Assembly (NCBI GenBank): GCA_914767715.1
Contig: OU612075.1
Coordinates: 16,618,001 to 16,682,000 of the forward strand
From: Membranipora membranacea
Taxonomy: Eukaryota > Bryozoa > Gymnolaemata > Cheilostomatida > Membraniporidae
DNA length: 64,000 nt
Direction: 5' to 3'
Within the stretch, counting starts at the first letter, position 1. The number at the start of each line of letters is the position of its first letter. A program made the position numbers and the translations under genes. The notes beneath the pieces are model-generated. The model saw nothing but the letters and a program-made list of their open reading frames with translations, searched no databases and was not told the DNA's origin. This document shows, piece after piece, positions 54,490 through 64,000 of this stretch.

Positions 54490-54994
54490 TCAAAAGTCTT
54501 TGATAGCACAGGAAGTATTGATATTTGATATAGGGCGATAATTAGATGGATCTTTGATATCTCCACCCTTATGAATAGGAATTAATCTAGCGGTTTTCCA
54601 CTGTGAAGGAAATACATCCTCTATTAATGCTCTATTGAATATGTCAGTTACAATGTCACATATGTAAGGCCATGTTTTCTTCAAAACCTTAACAGATATA
54701 CCATCATGACCAGTTGCCTTTTTGTCAGAAATGTTTTTTTAGATATTTGAAACAAATTTCTGGAGTCAATTGAGAAAAAGTTTTGGTTGTCATTGGTCTA
54801 ATCATGTCATATTCATATTCATATTCATTCATCGATGTAAAGTGTCTGTTCAATTCATTAGGGGATAAACCCCCAATATTGACCATCGGTGAAATTTTAG
54901 TTTGATTGATGCCTAAAGCTTCCCAAACAGGGTTGGTGTTATTTTTGTTATTTTTAATTATATCTGAAATAACCGATTTCTTCTTCTTAATCAA
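54490..54994 (-). pseudogene. LINE RT N-terminal fragment
   Basis: The minus-strand reading has ISDIIKNNKNNTNPVWEAL, then after a frame change KATGHDGISVKVLKKTWP, FNRALIEDVFPSQWKTARLI, PIHKGGDIKDPSNYRPIS. This is the segment just before and including the start of a CR1/Jockey-like RT (KA-G-DGI, F-P--WK-A-V-PI-K, D-NYRPIS). It is cut right after NYRPIS, so the active site is missing. Truncated at both ends. Confidence 0.8.
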
Positions 54995-55411
54995 AATTGT
55001 AACAAAATTACGTTGAATTTTGTATTCTTCCCATATATCGATGAATTATATGAGAGTAGGGAGCATTGAATTATTTTTAGGCTAAGAATGCTGAATTTCA
55101 CACATTTTATTTCTATAATTAAGCCATATTGAAATAGTCACAGCTAGTATTTATACTTAGCATTTCTGTTTTTTCTTCATTCCTGCAGAGAACTGGTGTT
55201 GATTGTGCCTACCGAAGGTGATATATTTGTCGCTTAGCACTGACCAGTGGTCTGCTTTTATTGGATTGTGGTTGTCAGCCAGCTTTTGCAGCTGCTCTGC
55301 ATTAAACTTTTCTGAAGTGGTCGGGATGTCCATTGCTAATAGATGCTAAGTCAATACAAGATTTCAATATTACGTTATTGTAAAGGTGAAGGTAATATAC
55401 AGACCGTGCAC

Positions 55412-55729
55412 TCAACTCATGTCGTCGAGCCCAACAAATGTCCACGTTGTCACCGACATGGTCGGTATCCACTGTTTTGCTATGTTAGGCACCTCAGCAG
55501 CATATTTATCTAGCATAGAAGAAATAATTTCATAACCCCCAGTGTCACAGGTTTGATTGAGGGTATTAATTGTCTGAATTGTCGCAATTGGCTCATAGTG
55601 AGAAGAAAATTCCTGAAATAAATTCTGTAGTCCCGTTTTATCCAGAGGGGATTGAAATTTTTGTGAAAAGAGCGGAACTAAAAATAGCCCTTTTTGACGA
55701 TTTTCAATTGATTGCGCAATTAGCTTCAT
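55412..55729 (-). CDS. Unrecognised 105-codon ORF
   Basis: The open frame from ATG 55729 contains KFQSPLDKTGLQNLFQEFSS, IATIQTINTLNQTCDTGGYE and KQWIPTMSVTTWTFVGLDD. It looks protein-like, being globular with a hydrophobic periodicity, but I know no family. There is no clear splice context, and the nearest recognisable feature is the LINE fragment at 54.5-55.0 kb on the same strand. It could be part of an element or an orphan exon. Confidence 0.3.
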   Translation of the reverse strand: MKLIAQSIENRQKGLFLVPLFSQKFQSPLDKTGLQNLFQEFSSHYEPIATIQTINTLNQTCDTGGYEIISSMLDKYAAEVPNIAKQWIPTMSVTTWTFVGLDDMS

Positions 55730-56358
55730 GAGAGGTCAACCATTGACATTGATCAAGCTGGATTGGTAGTGAAAATGGTCAAAGAGATGGGTCATGGGAA
55801 AGAAAAAATTATTTTCTCAGATATAGATCATAGAATCGAAGCCTTTTCAATTGAGGTATAGAACTTCACAGTTTGCAGTGCCCCTACAAGATCCTAGCTG
55901 TCACAGACAGATGAAAAACTGCACAGTGGTATTTTCTAAAGCGAGGAGAATGCTGAGTGTGAAATTTGAAATAAGTAAATAATTATTTCTCTAGCATGAG
56001 GCTTTAACTACACTCCATGAAGAATATCTCAATGAACAAAATTTGTTTTGTGGATTTCTGAATCATGCAGTTGCAGATTTAGGCAGGTCAGCGGTTGGGC
56101 ACATAACAGTATCGCTGACTCAGATCAGCGGATGCTGATGACCAGAGTGTGATCTCTTGATTATGATATCAAGGAACCGACAGGATGACGATCTCTATCA
56201 TGTTTAACAGCCTGGCAGCACATATGATTGTGCACATATCTGATTTCAGATAAGAATTTTTTTGAGCACAGTTTTCACCTTCACAAGCTCACTTTTGTTT
56301 CGGAGAAACAGGTGAAAATAAGATTGAGTTTGTAATCGATAGCAAGGGAGAGAACAAC

Positions 56359-57186
56359 ATGGCGACAACCTTTGACAAATCAATCATGCTGCTGATCCTT
56401 ATAGGATCAATCCCAGAGAGTACCTCCACTGTCTATAAGGACCGTCCAACGCTTCATGAAGTACACTCTATCAGCCTGAAAGCGAAGCACACCAGTCGAG
56501 TTGAGGCAAAGTGTCCCAGCAGCGTTTATCAGAGTATCCTAGATCTGTTGCAGCAATGCAAAGATAAGCAGATGGAGCAAGACCTGCAGACAACTGATTT
56601 TAACCAAACTATTATCGAGGGGTCAACTACAGAGGCACCATCTGTGTCATCAACAGTAACCATGACAACGGCAGCATATATTCAAACTACAGACTACCGA
56701 GCAATGGAGGAAAGTGCCAATCAATCAGTTGTAAAGCTGAGAGAAGATTCCATTGTTGACTTGCCACCTCAGTGTTATTCTCCATGGACATTCAATCTGA
56801 CTGAAAGTTTCAGGGTTTCGTATTCGCAGAGCTCTGACCTTTATGAAGACTACAAGTATTTTGATAGTGATAAGCTATGGATTAGATTTAGGGGTGCTGC
56901 AGGGGTTAAGCTCGCCATGAAGTGCCCTGAGTACAGTAATGAGGCTGGGAACAGAACTGTGGTTGGCTTAATTGGTCATCTTCTTATGGATACTGGAGTA
57001 ACAGTACCATGCCTACCAAAGTTGGTCATACTAGTGTGAAATACTACTCTACCAAGGCTGCACACCGAAGTCACCAGAGGATGTCCATCGTGCCTTAGTC
57101 ACAAGATGCTTGTCACAGAGTAATGGACTAGTCTATAAAGTAGTTGATGAATTGCCTTCCTCTGGAGTCCTATGCGGTACATATTG
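56359..57186 (+). pseudogene. Secreted protein with uromodulin-like D8C domain, one frameshift
   Basis: ATG 56359 opens 226 codons. A hydrophobic N-terminus (SIMLLILIGSIPESTST) suggests a signal peptide, then a Thr/Ser-rich linker with several N-glycosylation sites. A D8C-like module starts at CYSPWTFNLTESFRVSYSQS, with KLWIRFRGAAGVKLAMKCPE and GLIGHLLMDTGV, corresponding to C---W--L---WR, W-RF-G-AG--M---CP and GWLNG-HP--DGVV of uromodulin/GP2-type proteins. The frame stops at 57037-57039. The end of the module (RCLSQSNGLVYKVVDELPSS) is found in the next frame up to a TGA at about 57186, so one indel breaks it, unless a short intron is present. The usual cysteine pattern is reduced. Likely a host gene or recent pseudogene; the family call is by motif order only. 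Confidence 0.5.
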
Positions 57187-59749
57187 AATTACATTATCAC
57201 AGAAAAACAGAGCAATGCATACTGTTTCATACCGCTGAGGATATAATGCTTGAGGATTTTAGTAATTTGAGACAATTTCACAAATATGTATTGCATGACA
57301 TTTTCTTACCTAACCTTTTTAATGACACTACACATGATATGTCAAGGTATTCTGTTCAGTTCTATGCTATACTCATTATTTAATTATATATTATTTCTCC
57401 TCTGGCCCTCTGTTTCCGTATATTTTATCGCTACCCCCTCCCCTTCAAAAGTAGCATGTGGATGACTTACATAAGGCCGGAAAGGAATCTGGTATTGTGG
57501 TGATATGCGTGTATCTGTAATAATGATGGAAAACAGAGCACCGTTATGACTCAAACCTAATACTCAAAACTACGCAACAAAATACGCAACAAAATACGTT
57601 ATAGCAACTGACTTGTTACAGAACAGTGTACGAAATGACAGCGCCACTGTCTCAGGGCGCTTCCTATGTGAAGCCCTATGGCTTATTGAGTCAGACTGAT
57701 TCTTAATAGTAAACACAGAATAATAGTAACATTTTTATTGTTCAATCTGAATTTTTTTGATTACCAATTTTAATGCTTTGTTTGCAATGTAATTCTTATA
57801 ATTTATGAAAAACACATTGTCGATGCCAAGATATATAATTGTTATCTAATCGGAGTTTTCACAGCACATGCTTGATTAAACTTGACTCTGTGTATGTGTG
57901 TCATGATTAACAGTGATTCCCATTAAAGTACTTGAACAAGATGAAAGATACGCTTTCACCTGACAATGGGGTGTCAACTCAGGTCGGGGCCAACTTTCAC
58001 ACATTACAGGCCGAGGAGGTAGTACTGGTATGATTGCATTCGATATATTCTCAAAGGTTTTACACCTGTAGGGAATGATTAAGGAAATGCACCTCCCACA
58101 TACAGTACATGCCATAGAGTTATTATATATTGTATATTAGTATATATTATTATAGTATATAATGACTCTATGGTGCATACTCTGGCTGCTGGCATAACAC
58201 AATACATTGAGCAGTAGCCAATTGTAATTTCTACCTCATAACCTAGCTCTTGAAAGACGACAAAACGAGTTCCATTGTTTACTCAGAAAACAAACCGAGT
58301 CCATGAAAGTTAAATATATATATAATATATATATATCAACTTATATTGATATAAATCTTCACTGTGACTGACGTTGTATATAAGAGCTTTTGTGTGGTCC
58401 TCTCCCAACAGATGGAAGGGCATCTAAGGAACAGCTATGATGTTTATTTAGATAAGTAAAGTCTTAGCGCTCAGGCGGCTGCAAGTGTGGGTTCGTGGCA
58501 TTACATTCTCAAAAAATCAATTTGCTCCAAATCAATCAGAGCCAACACATTGGCTAGCTTGGAGCCATCTGAGGATTTTATGGTTTCAATGGTGGCTTGC
58601 CTTGGCCACTCAACCTTCGATAAATTATCATACATTTTTTTCTGACCTCTTAAGTAGAATTTGTGACATCTTTCTACCCAAATGGTTGTCACAACGAGAT
58701 GAGTACTGTATGTCTCTCTGAGCTGTTTCCAGGATTGTGACTTTGAAATTGGCTAGCTACATGCTCACATAGTACATCACCTGGGCTGATGCCAAAATGT
58801 AAATGTAAAGTTTAAAATTTAAAGAAAATTATCCAGTTATTTGATAAAGTTGGCATCCTGTCTTGATGAAGATAAAAACAACTGTCACCTCAGAAAATTC
58901 CCCTTTGTGGTAAATTTATAACAGTGAGATTCCCACTCATTATCAGGGAAGAGATAGTATTGTTTACTTAATATCAACATCGAAAGAAGATAAGAAATTC
59001 GAGCTAACAGTCATATTAAAGTGCTTGACCTTATCTTGGAATGAAAGATTACACTCATATATATTATTAGGTTTCAGCTTGGCAACCTACCAGCATCATT
59101 ATCAGATCGCCTGGCCTAGCAGCAATTGCTAGAAGAGAAGATTAAGAAGTCCTGTTCTTTTGTTTAGATTCAATCTTGATAAAATTGTAATGATCTGTAA
59201 AAAAATTGTAAGTTATATCCGTGTGATTTCAAGTAAAGGTGATAGTGTTGTTTACCTCTAAGTTTCAAAAATAAAAACTTATACCCGTACTGTTTACCCG
59301 ATGACATACCTTAGGTTAGGTAGGTTTATTTTTATAAAATGAGATGAGAGAGATCGTTTTTAACCCCCTCCCCCCTCCCATTTCTTTTTCTTGATGCAGA
59401 TTTATTGTTTGTCTTAAATAATACTATCTCATGATGCCAGTCAGTCAACATAAGATAAGAGGCTGGTAAAGTTTCCTACAAAATTTACAGGACAAGCACA
59501 AACAGACATGACAAATAAAAGATAGCAGCCAAACATAGAAGTGAAACTGCTTCACTGTTTTGACTGATTTTGAAACTGATCTCAAACTTGCATAACTTCT
59601 CTATAAGTGCAGTCAAGTTCATTATCATAACCTCTGTCCTTCATATATATTGGGGAAAGCATAGCTAACACTTATAGCACATCGAAGGAGCCCTACACAG
59701 ATTCTGCTGACAGTTATATGCCTTCTACACAACTCCTTGATGCTGCAGG
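57187..59749. other. No gene recognised; AT-rich cruciform and (AT)n
   Basis: Apart from a 62-bp AT-rich cruciform (58112-58173) and an (AT)n tract at 58312-58338, nothing is recognised. Frames at 57144-57383 and 58485-58721 carry no motif. Confidence 0.45.
58112..58173. repeat. AT-rich cruciform with CCATAGAGT / ACTCTATGG ends
   Basis: CCATAGAGTTATTATATA is answered by TATAATGACTCTATGG (one mismatch), with further TA-rich pairing inside. Confidence 0.75.
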
Positions 59750-60396
59750 ATGAATTCACAGTACAGTTCAAAAGCTGAGCTTTTCAAGCATGTTTCAAAT
59801 AAAGAAGGCGAGGTAAATGGAAGGAAAATACATCCAGAGAACAAGAGACCTAACGATGTGCTAGTTACGCTAAAGGTCTGCTATCATGTGACAATCACTT
59901 TGCTGCTCATCTCCATGATTATAATTACTACAATCTACATCAGTCACCTTCAGAAGCATGTTCAGATAGTCAGTGCAAGAGTGAAATTCCTGGAAGAAAC
60001 AGAGTCAAAGTCAGTCGTCAAAGATGGAGAAAACGTAAGTGATAAAAGAGCATATCAATTGACAATACCAACGGTTCTGGTTTGCCACAGAAGATGACTG
60101 AAGCTGTTTAAACCTAACTGTCCGTCACTGTTTTCTTTTACTGCCCAATCTTTTCTCTGAACATCAGTTTCATATTGAATCAAAGAAAATAACCTATCTT
60201 TAGGTCAGCAGTGGAATTGCCAGCGACAGTAACCCTCACAACCAAGTGGATGCATCACCAGGTGGGGAGATTGCTAGATATCTCCATAGAGCTAGAGGGC
60301 ACAGTGAGGAAACTCTATTGGTATCACAAAACACTACAGTTTTTAAAAATAGGACAGAGAGCAACACAAGGCGTCACCAAGGAGCGCATCATATTG
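59750..60396 (+). CDS. Predicted type II membrane protein, first two exons
   Basis: Exon 1 (59750-60034, 95 codons from ATG) ends at GGAGAAAAC|GTAAGT. Exon 2 (60204-60396) follows ACCTATCTTTAG and ends at ATATTG|GTGAGT. Joining them keeps the frame: exon 2 is open for 64 codons in the phase set by exon 1. The protein has a polar N-terminal tail with several Lys, one membrane segment at about residues 46-67 (VTITLLLISMIIITTIYIS), then a short heptad-like stretch (HVQIVSARVKFLEE). The extracellular-side linker has N-glycosylation sites (NTT, NRT). This layout is that of type II proteins such as TNF-family ligands or membrane collagens, but the defining domain would lie in later exons, which I could not find before the SINE and RTE element. 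Function not assigned. Confidence 0.5.
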
Positions 60397-60745
60397 GTGA
60401 GTGGAGTGGAGTGTCCAAATGAGATTATCCGGAACTCTTTAGTCCATCAGATGCGAAATTAATTATAGTTGTTTTGTACACTATTAGGAATCTAGATTTG
60501 AAACATCCTTGCTGGTACCCATGTCTTTCCATGCGCCAGTCAGAAGCCAAGTACACAGGAGAGGTTTACACTCGCGGTTGCTAGGGACTGAAACAATCAA
60601 CATTTGAAAGCTCCCCCAGTGGGTTTCAAACCAAAAGCTCCCTGACAGTGAATATAGTGGCAATGGTAGAATGGGCAGTGCTGTGGGAGGAGAGAACACA
60701 ACTCTGAGTAATTATTAGTGGGCTTGCTAATTAGCATCATCAACC
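60397..60745. other. No gene recognised
   Basis: Presumed intron or spacer after the second exon of the membrane-protein gene. No motif. Confidence 0.4.
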
Positions 60746-60965
60746 CAGTTTTTTTGGGGACGGTGGTTGGTTGGCGTGCTGGTTGTCATGCTGGTTGTCG
60801 CGCGCTCGCGCGCTGGTTGGCCATGCTATTCACTGTCAGGCGATTGGTGGAGCGCCGGTTGGTTCGAGTCCCGCTGGGGAGGCTTTTGAAGTTTATTGTT
60901 CCAGCCCCCAGCACCTGCGGGTGTATACCTCCACTCACAAGTTCTAAATAAACTCAGAGTCATTT
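60746..60965 (+). repeat. tRNA-derived SINE-like stretch (copy 3)
   Basis: GCTGGTTGTC and GCGCGCTGG repeats precede GGTTCGAGTCCCGCTGGGGAG (B-box at 60861-60871). A unique part then ends in AATAAA (60945-60952). The A-box region is scrambled by short duplications and a GCGCGCTCGCGCGC palindrome, so it cannot be a tRNA gene. It is probably a SINE remnant different from copies 1 and 2. Confidence 0.5.
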
Positions 60966-61174
60966 GTAAAAGTTTCAAAGGCGCTTAACAGCCGGTCTAC
61001 TTAGCCTCGCTGGGGAAATGATTACACTTTTGCTGATTTTAAAACCTAGAATATGCTTGCAAATACTAGAACTTCACCCAATGATGTCGATACAGATTAA
61101 TGGAGGATATTAATAATGTAATGAATGATTCATTTTAAGAGCACTCTAATCTGGTGTACATTGTGTCATAATGA

Positions 61175-62137
61175 TTGCCAAGACTAATTAGAGTCACCCG
61201 CTCATTGGAACAAAATTTTGCAGTCCATACACACACAGACAGAGGGTTCAACGTCAGGAAGGGCATCCGGGCAACGTTTTCAACCAATGCTAGGACGCCA
61301 CCCTTATGTGGCACTTTGCAGCGGAACCACCATCGCCCCGACGCTGTGATTAGAAAACGAGAGGGGCGATACTGTAAACTCAGAATGGCCATGATAAATA
61401 TTGGTACGCTTACTGGAAAAAGCAGGGAAGTTGCTGCGGTTATGTTAGCCAGGAAGATCGACATACTATGCCTACAGGAATTGAGATGGACTGGGGGTCA
61501 ATCTGGTGGAAAAGCCAGGGCTCTTGGTGATGGGTACAAGTTGTACTATTGCGGAGGAAAGAAAGCAAGAAATGGAGTTGGGATTTGTCTCAGTGAATAT
61601 TGGCAGGATAAAGTAATAGCAGTAGAAAGGAAGCCAGATCGCATAATATATATGAAATTGGTAATACCTGGAATGAGCATCAACATCATATCAGTGTATG
61701 CCCCCCAGCAAGGATGCAGTCAGGAGGAGAAAGATTTGTTCTGGAACCAACTTAACGGCATCTTGGCTGGAATCCCAGAAGGAGAAGAGTTGATAGTTGC
61801 GGGAGACTTGAATGGACATGTTGGAAGGGATAGAGAGGGAGTAGAGAGATGGCATGGAGGTTGCACGATAGGAAGGAGAAATGAGGAGGGAGAGAGAGTG
61901 TTGGAGATGGCACAGACATACGACTTGGCACTCATAAACACTTTCTTTGAAAAGAAGGAAGAGCATCTGATAACATTCAAGAGTGGAGGAAATAGGTCAG
62001 TCATAGACTATATAGCGATCAGAAGACACCACCTAGGAGTAGTGAGGAACTGCAAGGTAGTGCCAGGAGAGTCTATAGCACCACAGCATAGACTTCTCAC
62101 AGCGGATCTTACAGTGAAGAGAAAGCGAGAGCGGTGA
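61175..62137 (+). CDS. RTE endonuclease domain
   Basis: The endonuclease proper starts near 61385 (MAMINIGTLTGKSREVAAVM); the 70 codons before it are the leader read through. Motifs in order: ILCLQELRWTGGQ (catalytic E), GVGICLSEYW, INIISVYAPQQG, LIVAGDLNGHVGRDREG (catalytic D/N), TFKSGGNRSVIDYIAI and GESIAPQHRLL (terminal H). All catalytic positions expected of an APE-type endonuclease seem present. It would nick the target site for target-primed reverse transcription. The TGA at 62135-62137 cuts the protein just after the endonuclease, before the linker and RT, which continue in the same frame. Confidence 0.88.
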   Translation: MPRLIRVTRSLEQNFAVHTHTDRGFNVRKGIRATFSTNARTPPLCGTLQRNHHRPDAVIRKREGRYCKLRMAMINIGTLTGKSREVAAVMLARKIDILCLQELRWTGGQSGGKARALGDGYKLYYCGGKKARNGVGICLSEYWQDKVIAVERKPDRIIYMKLVIPGMSINIISVYAPQQGCSQEEKDLFWNQLNGILAGIPEGEELIVAGDLNGHVGRDREGVERWHGGCTIGRRNEEGERVLEMAQTYDLALINTFFEKKEEHLITFKSGGNRSVIDYIAIRRHHLGVVRNCKVVPGESIAPQHRLLTADLTVKRKRER

Positions 62138-64000
62138 AGGAAAAGAAAGGCTAGGACTAAGTGGTGGAAGCTAAAGGAAGAAGGGCAAGAGTATATCGAG
62201 AAATTAACTGAATACATTGAGAGTAAGGAGACAAGGGAATGGACATGGGGAAATACGTACCAGGAGGCAGTTGAACTAGCAAAAGAGGAACTCGGTGAAA
62301 CATCTGGAGGGAAACACATAGAGAAAGAGTCTTGGTTTTGGAATTCAGAGGTACAGGAAGCAGTAGGACAGAAACGTGATGCTTTTAAGGAGTGGCAGAG
62401 AGCAAAGGAAAGACTGGAGATGAACCCAGAGGAGGCTGAAGCCAAAGAGAGAGACTATAGAGAAAAGAATTAAACAACAAAGGAGAAAGTGGCAATAGCA
62501 AAAGAAAAGGGGTATGAAAAGCTGTATGAAGATCTCAAAGAAAATGGACCAAAGAATATCTATAAGCTTGCCAAAACCAGAAAAAGGAGGTCTCAAGACA
62601 TAGACAGGATGATCTTTGTGAAGGATAGAGAGGGCAAAATCTTGTGTGGAGATGATGATATCAAGAAGAGATGGAGAGAATATTTTGACAAGTTGCTCAA
62701 CACCAAAAATCAAAGGAAGGACTTGCAGAGGAGTGATGAAATAGAGGGACCGATGAGGCTGATAAGCGAATCCGAAGTCAAAATACAGTTAGAGAAGATG
62801 AAAAATGGAAAGGCAACTGGACCAGATGAACTTCCCATAGAGGTAGTGAAGAGTCTTGGGCAGACAGGTTTGACCTGGATGACAGCTGTACTACAAGATG
62901 TACAGGAAAATGGGATACCACCAGAATGGAGAAGAAGCAAAATCACACCTTTGTATAAGCAAAAGGGAGATCCTCTAAACTGTTCAAACTATAGAGGGAT
63001 AAAACTCCTCAGTCACTGTCTAAAGCTCTGGGAGCGACTGATAGAGGCGAGGATAAGGGAAATGAGTAAGATCAGTGGCAGGCAGTATGGCTTCCAGAAA
63101 GGAAAGTCAACAACACAGCCCATGTTTTGTTTGAGAGTACTCCAGGAAAAGATGAGGGAACATCAAAAGGACTTACATATGGTTTTTGTCGACCCTGAGA
63201 AGGTGTATGATACAGTACCTAGAGACCTAATCTGGTACTGTCTGAGGAAGCGTGGAGTTCCTGAGACATATGTGAGTGCAATCAAAGACATGTACAAGGA
63301 CTGCAAAACATCAGTTGTGACAAGTTTAGGTGAAACAGATGAGATTGAGATAGAAGTAGGATTACATCAAGGATCTGCACTTAGCCCTTTCCTTTTCATA
63401 TTGATCTTGGATGTCATCACCGAGGAGATTCAGGAGGACACGCCGTGGGCAATGCTGTTTGCTGACGACCTTGTTCCTTGCGATGAAACTAGGGAGAGGA
63501 TGAAAGAGAGACTGGAGAAATGGAGGGGGTGTTTAGAAGATGCAGGATTAAAAGTAAGTAGGCCAAAGACAGAACATCTACCGCCAGCCGGAAGCTTACT
63601 AAGGATAGAAATGAAGAAGTATGATGGAGAAGGTTCAACTGATCTGCCGCAGGTATCAACATTCAAATACCTGGGAACCACAATAGATCAAGAGGGAGGA
63701 TGCGGAATAGAAATTGCAAAGAGGATAGAGAAGGCATGGAATAGATGGAGAGAGCTGACAGGAGTGCTTTGCGATAAGAAAATTCCCACCAAGCTCAAGG
63801 TTCTCTTGTACAAGACGGCAATAAAACCTACACTGATGTATGGAAATGAGATCTGGCCACTGACTCAAAGACAAGAAGACAAGATAAGTGCAACTGAGAT
63901 GAGGATGCTCCGACACATTTATAATATAGACTTGGAAGAGCATAAAACAAATGAGAGTATGAGGGAGGAGGCCAAAATAGAAGCGATTGCAATAGGTATG
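62138..64000 (+). pseudogene. RTE linker and reverse transcriptase (open to window end)
   Basis: This is the same frame after the TGA: a charged linker (TKWWKLKEEGQEYIEKL) to TAA 62470-62472, then 509 codons with no stop to 64000. RT blocks: KNGKATGPDELPIEVV, WRRSKITPLYKQKGDP, NYRGIKLLSHCLKLWER, YGFQKGKSTTQPMF, MVFVDPEKVYDTVPRDLIW, GLHQGSALSPFLF and the active site MLFADDLVP (FADD at 63458-63469). The post-RT blocks TFKYLGTTIDQEGG and KVLLYKTAIKPTLMYG follow. In the F-V-D-x-x-x-A-Y/F-D motif the Ala is replaced by Val. Apart from the two stops the enzyme looks well preserved, so the element is a fairly young but dead copy. Confidence 0.88.

Larger units (their letters stand above)
61175..64000 (+). 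mobile_element. RTE-clade LINE, running off the right edge
   Basis: One frame covers the whole 2826 bp with only two stops (TGA 62135-62137, TAA 62470-62472). It codes endonuclease, linker, RT and the start of the post-RT region. The 5' leader contains AGGGTTCAACGTCAGGAAGG, similar to leaders I associate with RTE elements. The RT motifs HQGSALSPFLFILIL, MLFADDL and TFKYLGTTIDQEGG are typical of RTE. The 3' end is outside the window. Confidence 0.88.

Noticed and set aside
61134-62946. Minus-strand frames opposite the RTE element
   Set aside because: Antisense shadows of a purine-rich coding strand, mostly Ser/Phe/Leu runs.

Overview
The window looks like a stretch of an AT-rich, repeat-dense animal genome, most likely a marine invertebrate; I cannot fix the phylum. 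Reasons: GT-AG introns, a neurobeachin/LRBA-type BEACH-family gene copy, a uromodulin-like D8C domain, and metazoan-style Ty3/Gypsy, APE-type LINE, hAT and Mutator-like relics. No bacterial operons, CRISPR arrays or intact cellular RNA genes were seen. Layout, left: 1-2144 is unannotated DNA. A complete 7.9-kb Ty3/Gypsy element (2145-10060) follows, with 419-bp LTRs, a TTAC target duplication, a tRNA-Leu-like primer site, gag, a GGGAAAC -1 frameshift site, pol, and an extra 3' region coding a C2H2-finger/coiled-coil protein. Its LTRs differ at about 4 of 419 positions, yet gag-pol carries several stops and frameshifts. Next come a CXC-motif (TSO1/CRC-like) exon (11.8-12.9 kb) and a hAT transposase relic split by a TACTC-rich insertion (13.97-14.77 kb). 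Middle: a second, decayed Gypsy element (17.76-23.1 kb) has lost its integrase core. It carries six 40-bp tandem repeats across the pol stop, and a 1.34-kb foldback element flanked by TTAA sits between pol and the presumed 3' LTR. A Mutator-like transposase relic follows. From 23.5 to 34 kb the sequence is mostly featureless, with a GC-rich composite minisatellite (28.86-29.2 kb), LINE fragments and a tRNA-derived SINE. A 3.58-kb inverted-repeat element (35071-38650) has nested arms, a GAAAAG direct repeat at its ends and a fragment of U2 snRNA inside. It abuts an APE-type LINE (38.65-42.96 kb), which is itself interrupted by a 391-bp insert flanked by a 111-bp duplication; a second copy of the insert lies at 44.3 kb. 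Right: more LINE and SGNH fragments (44.7-48.2 kb), then on the minus strand at least six exons of a neurobeachin/LRBA-like gene (48.6-52.4 kb). Its splice sites and exon phases are kept but its frame is broken by several lesions, so it reads as a non-processed pseudogene. After a minus-strand LINE fragment come a D8C-domain secreted-protein gene or relic (56.36-57.19 kb), two exons of a predicted type II membrane protein (59.75-60.40 kb), a SINE-like stretch, and an RTE LINE running off the right edge (61.17-64.0 kb). The window is dominated by nested mobile DNA with few host exons. The least ordinary structures are the two foldback/inverted-repeat elements, the Gypsy 3' accessory ORF, and the insert with the very long duplication.
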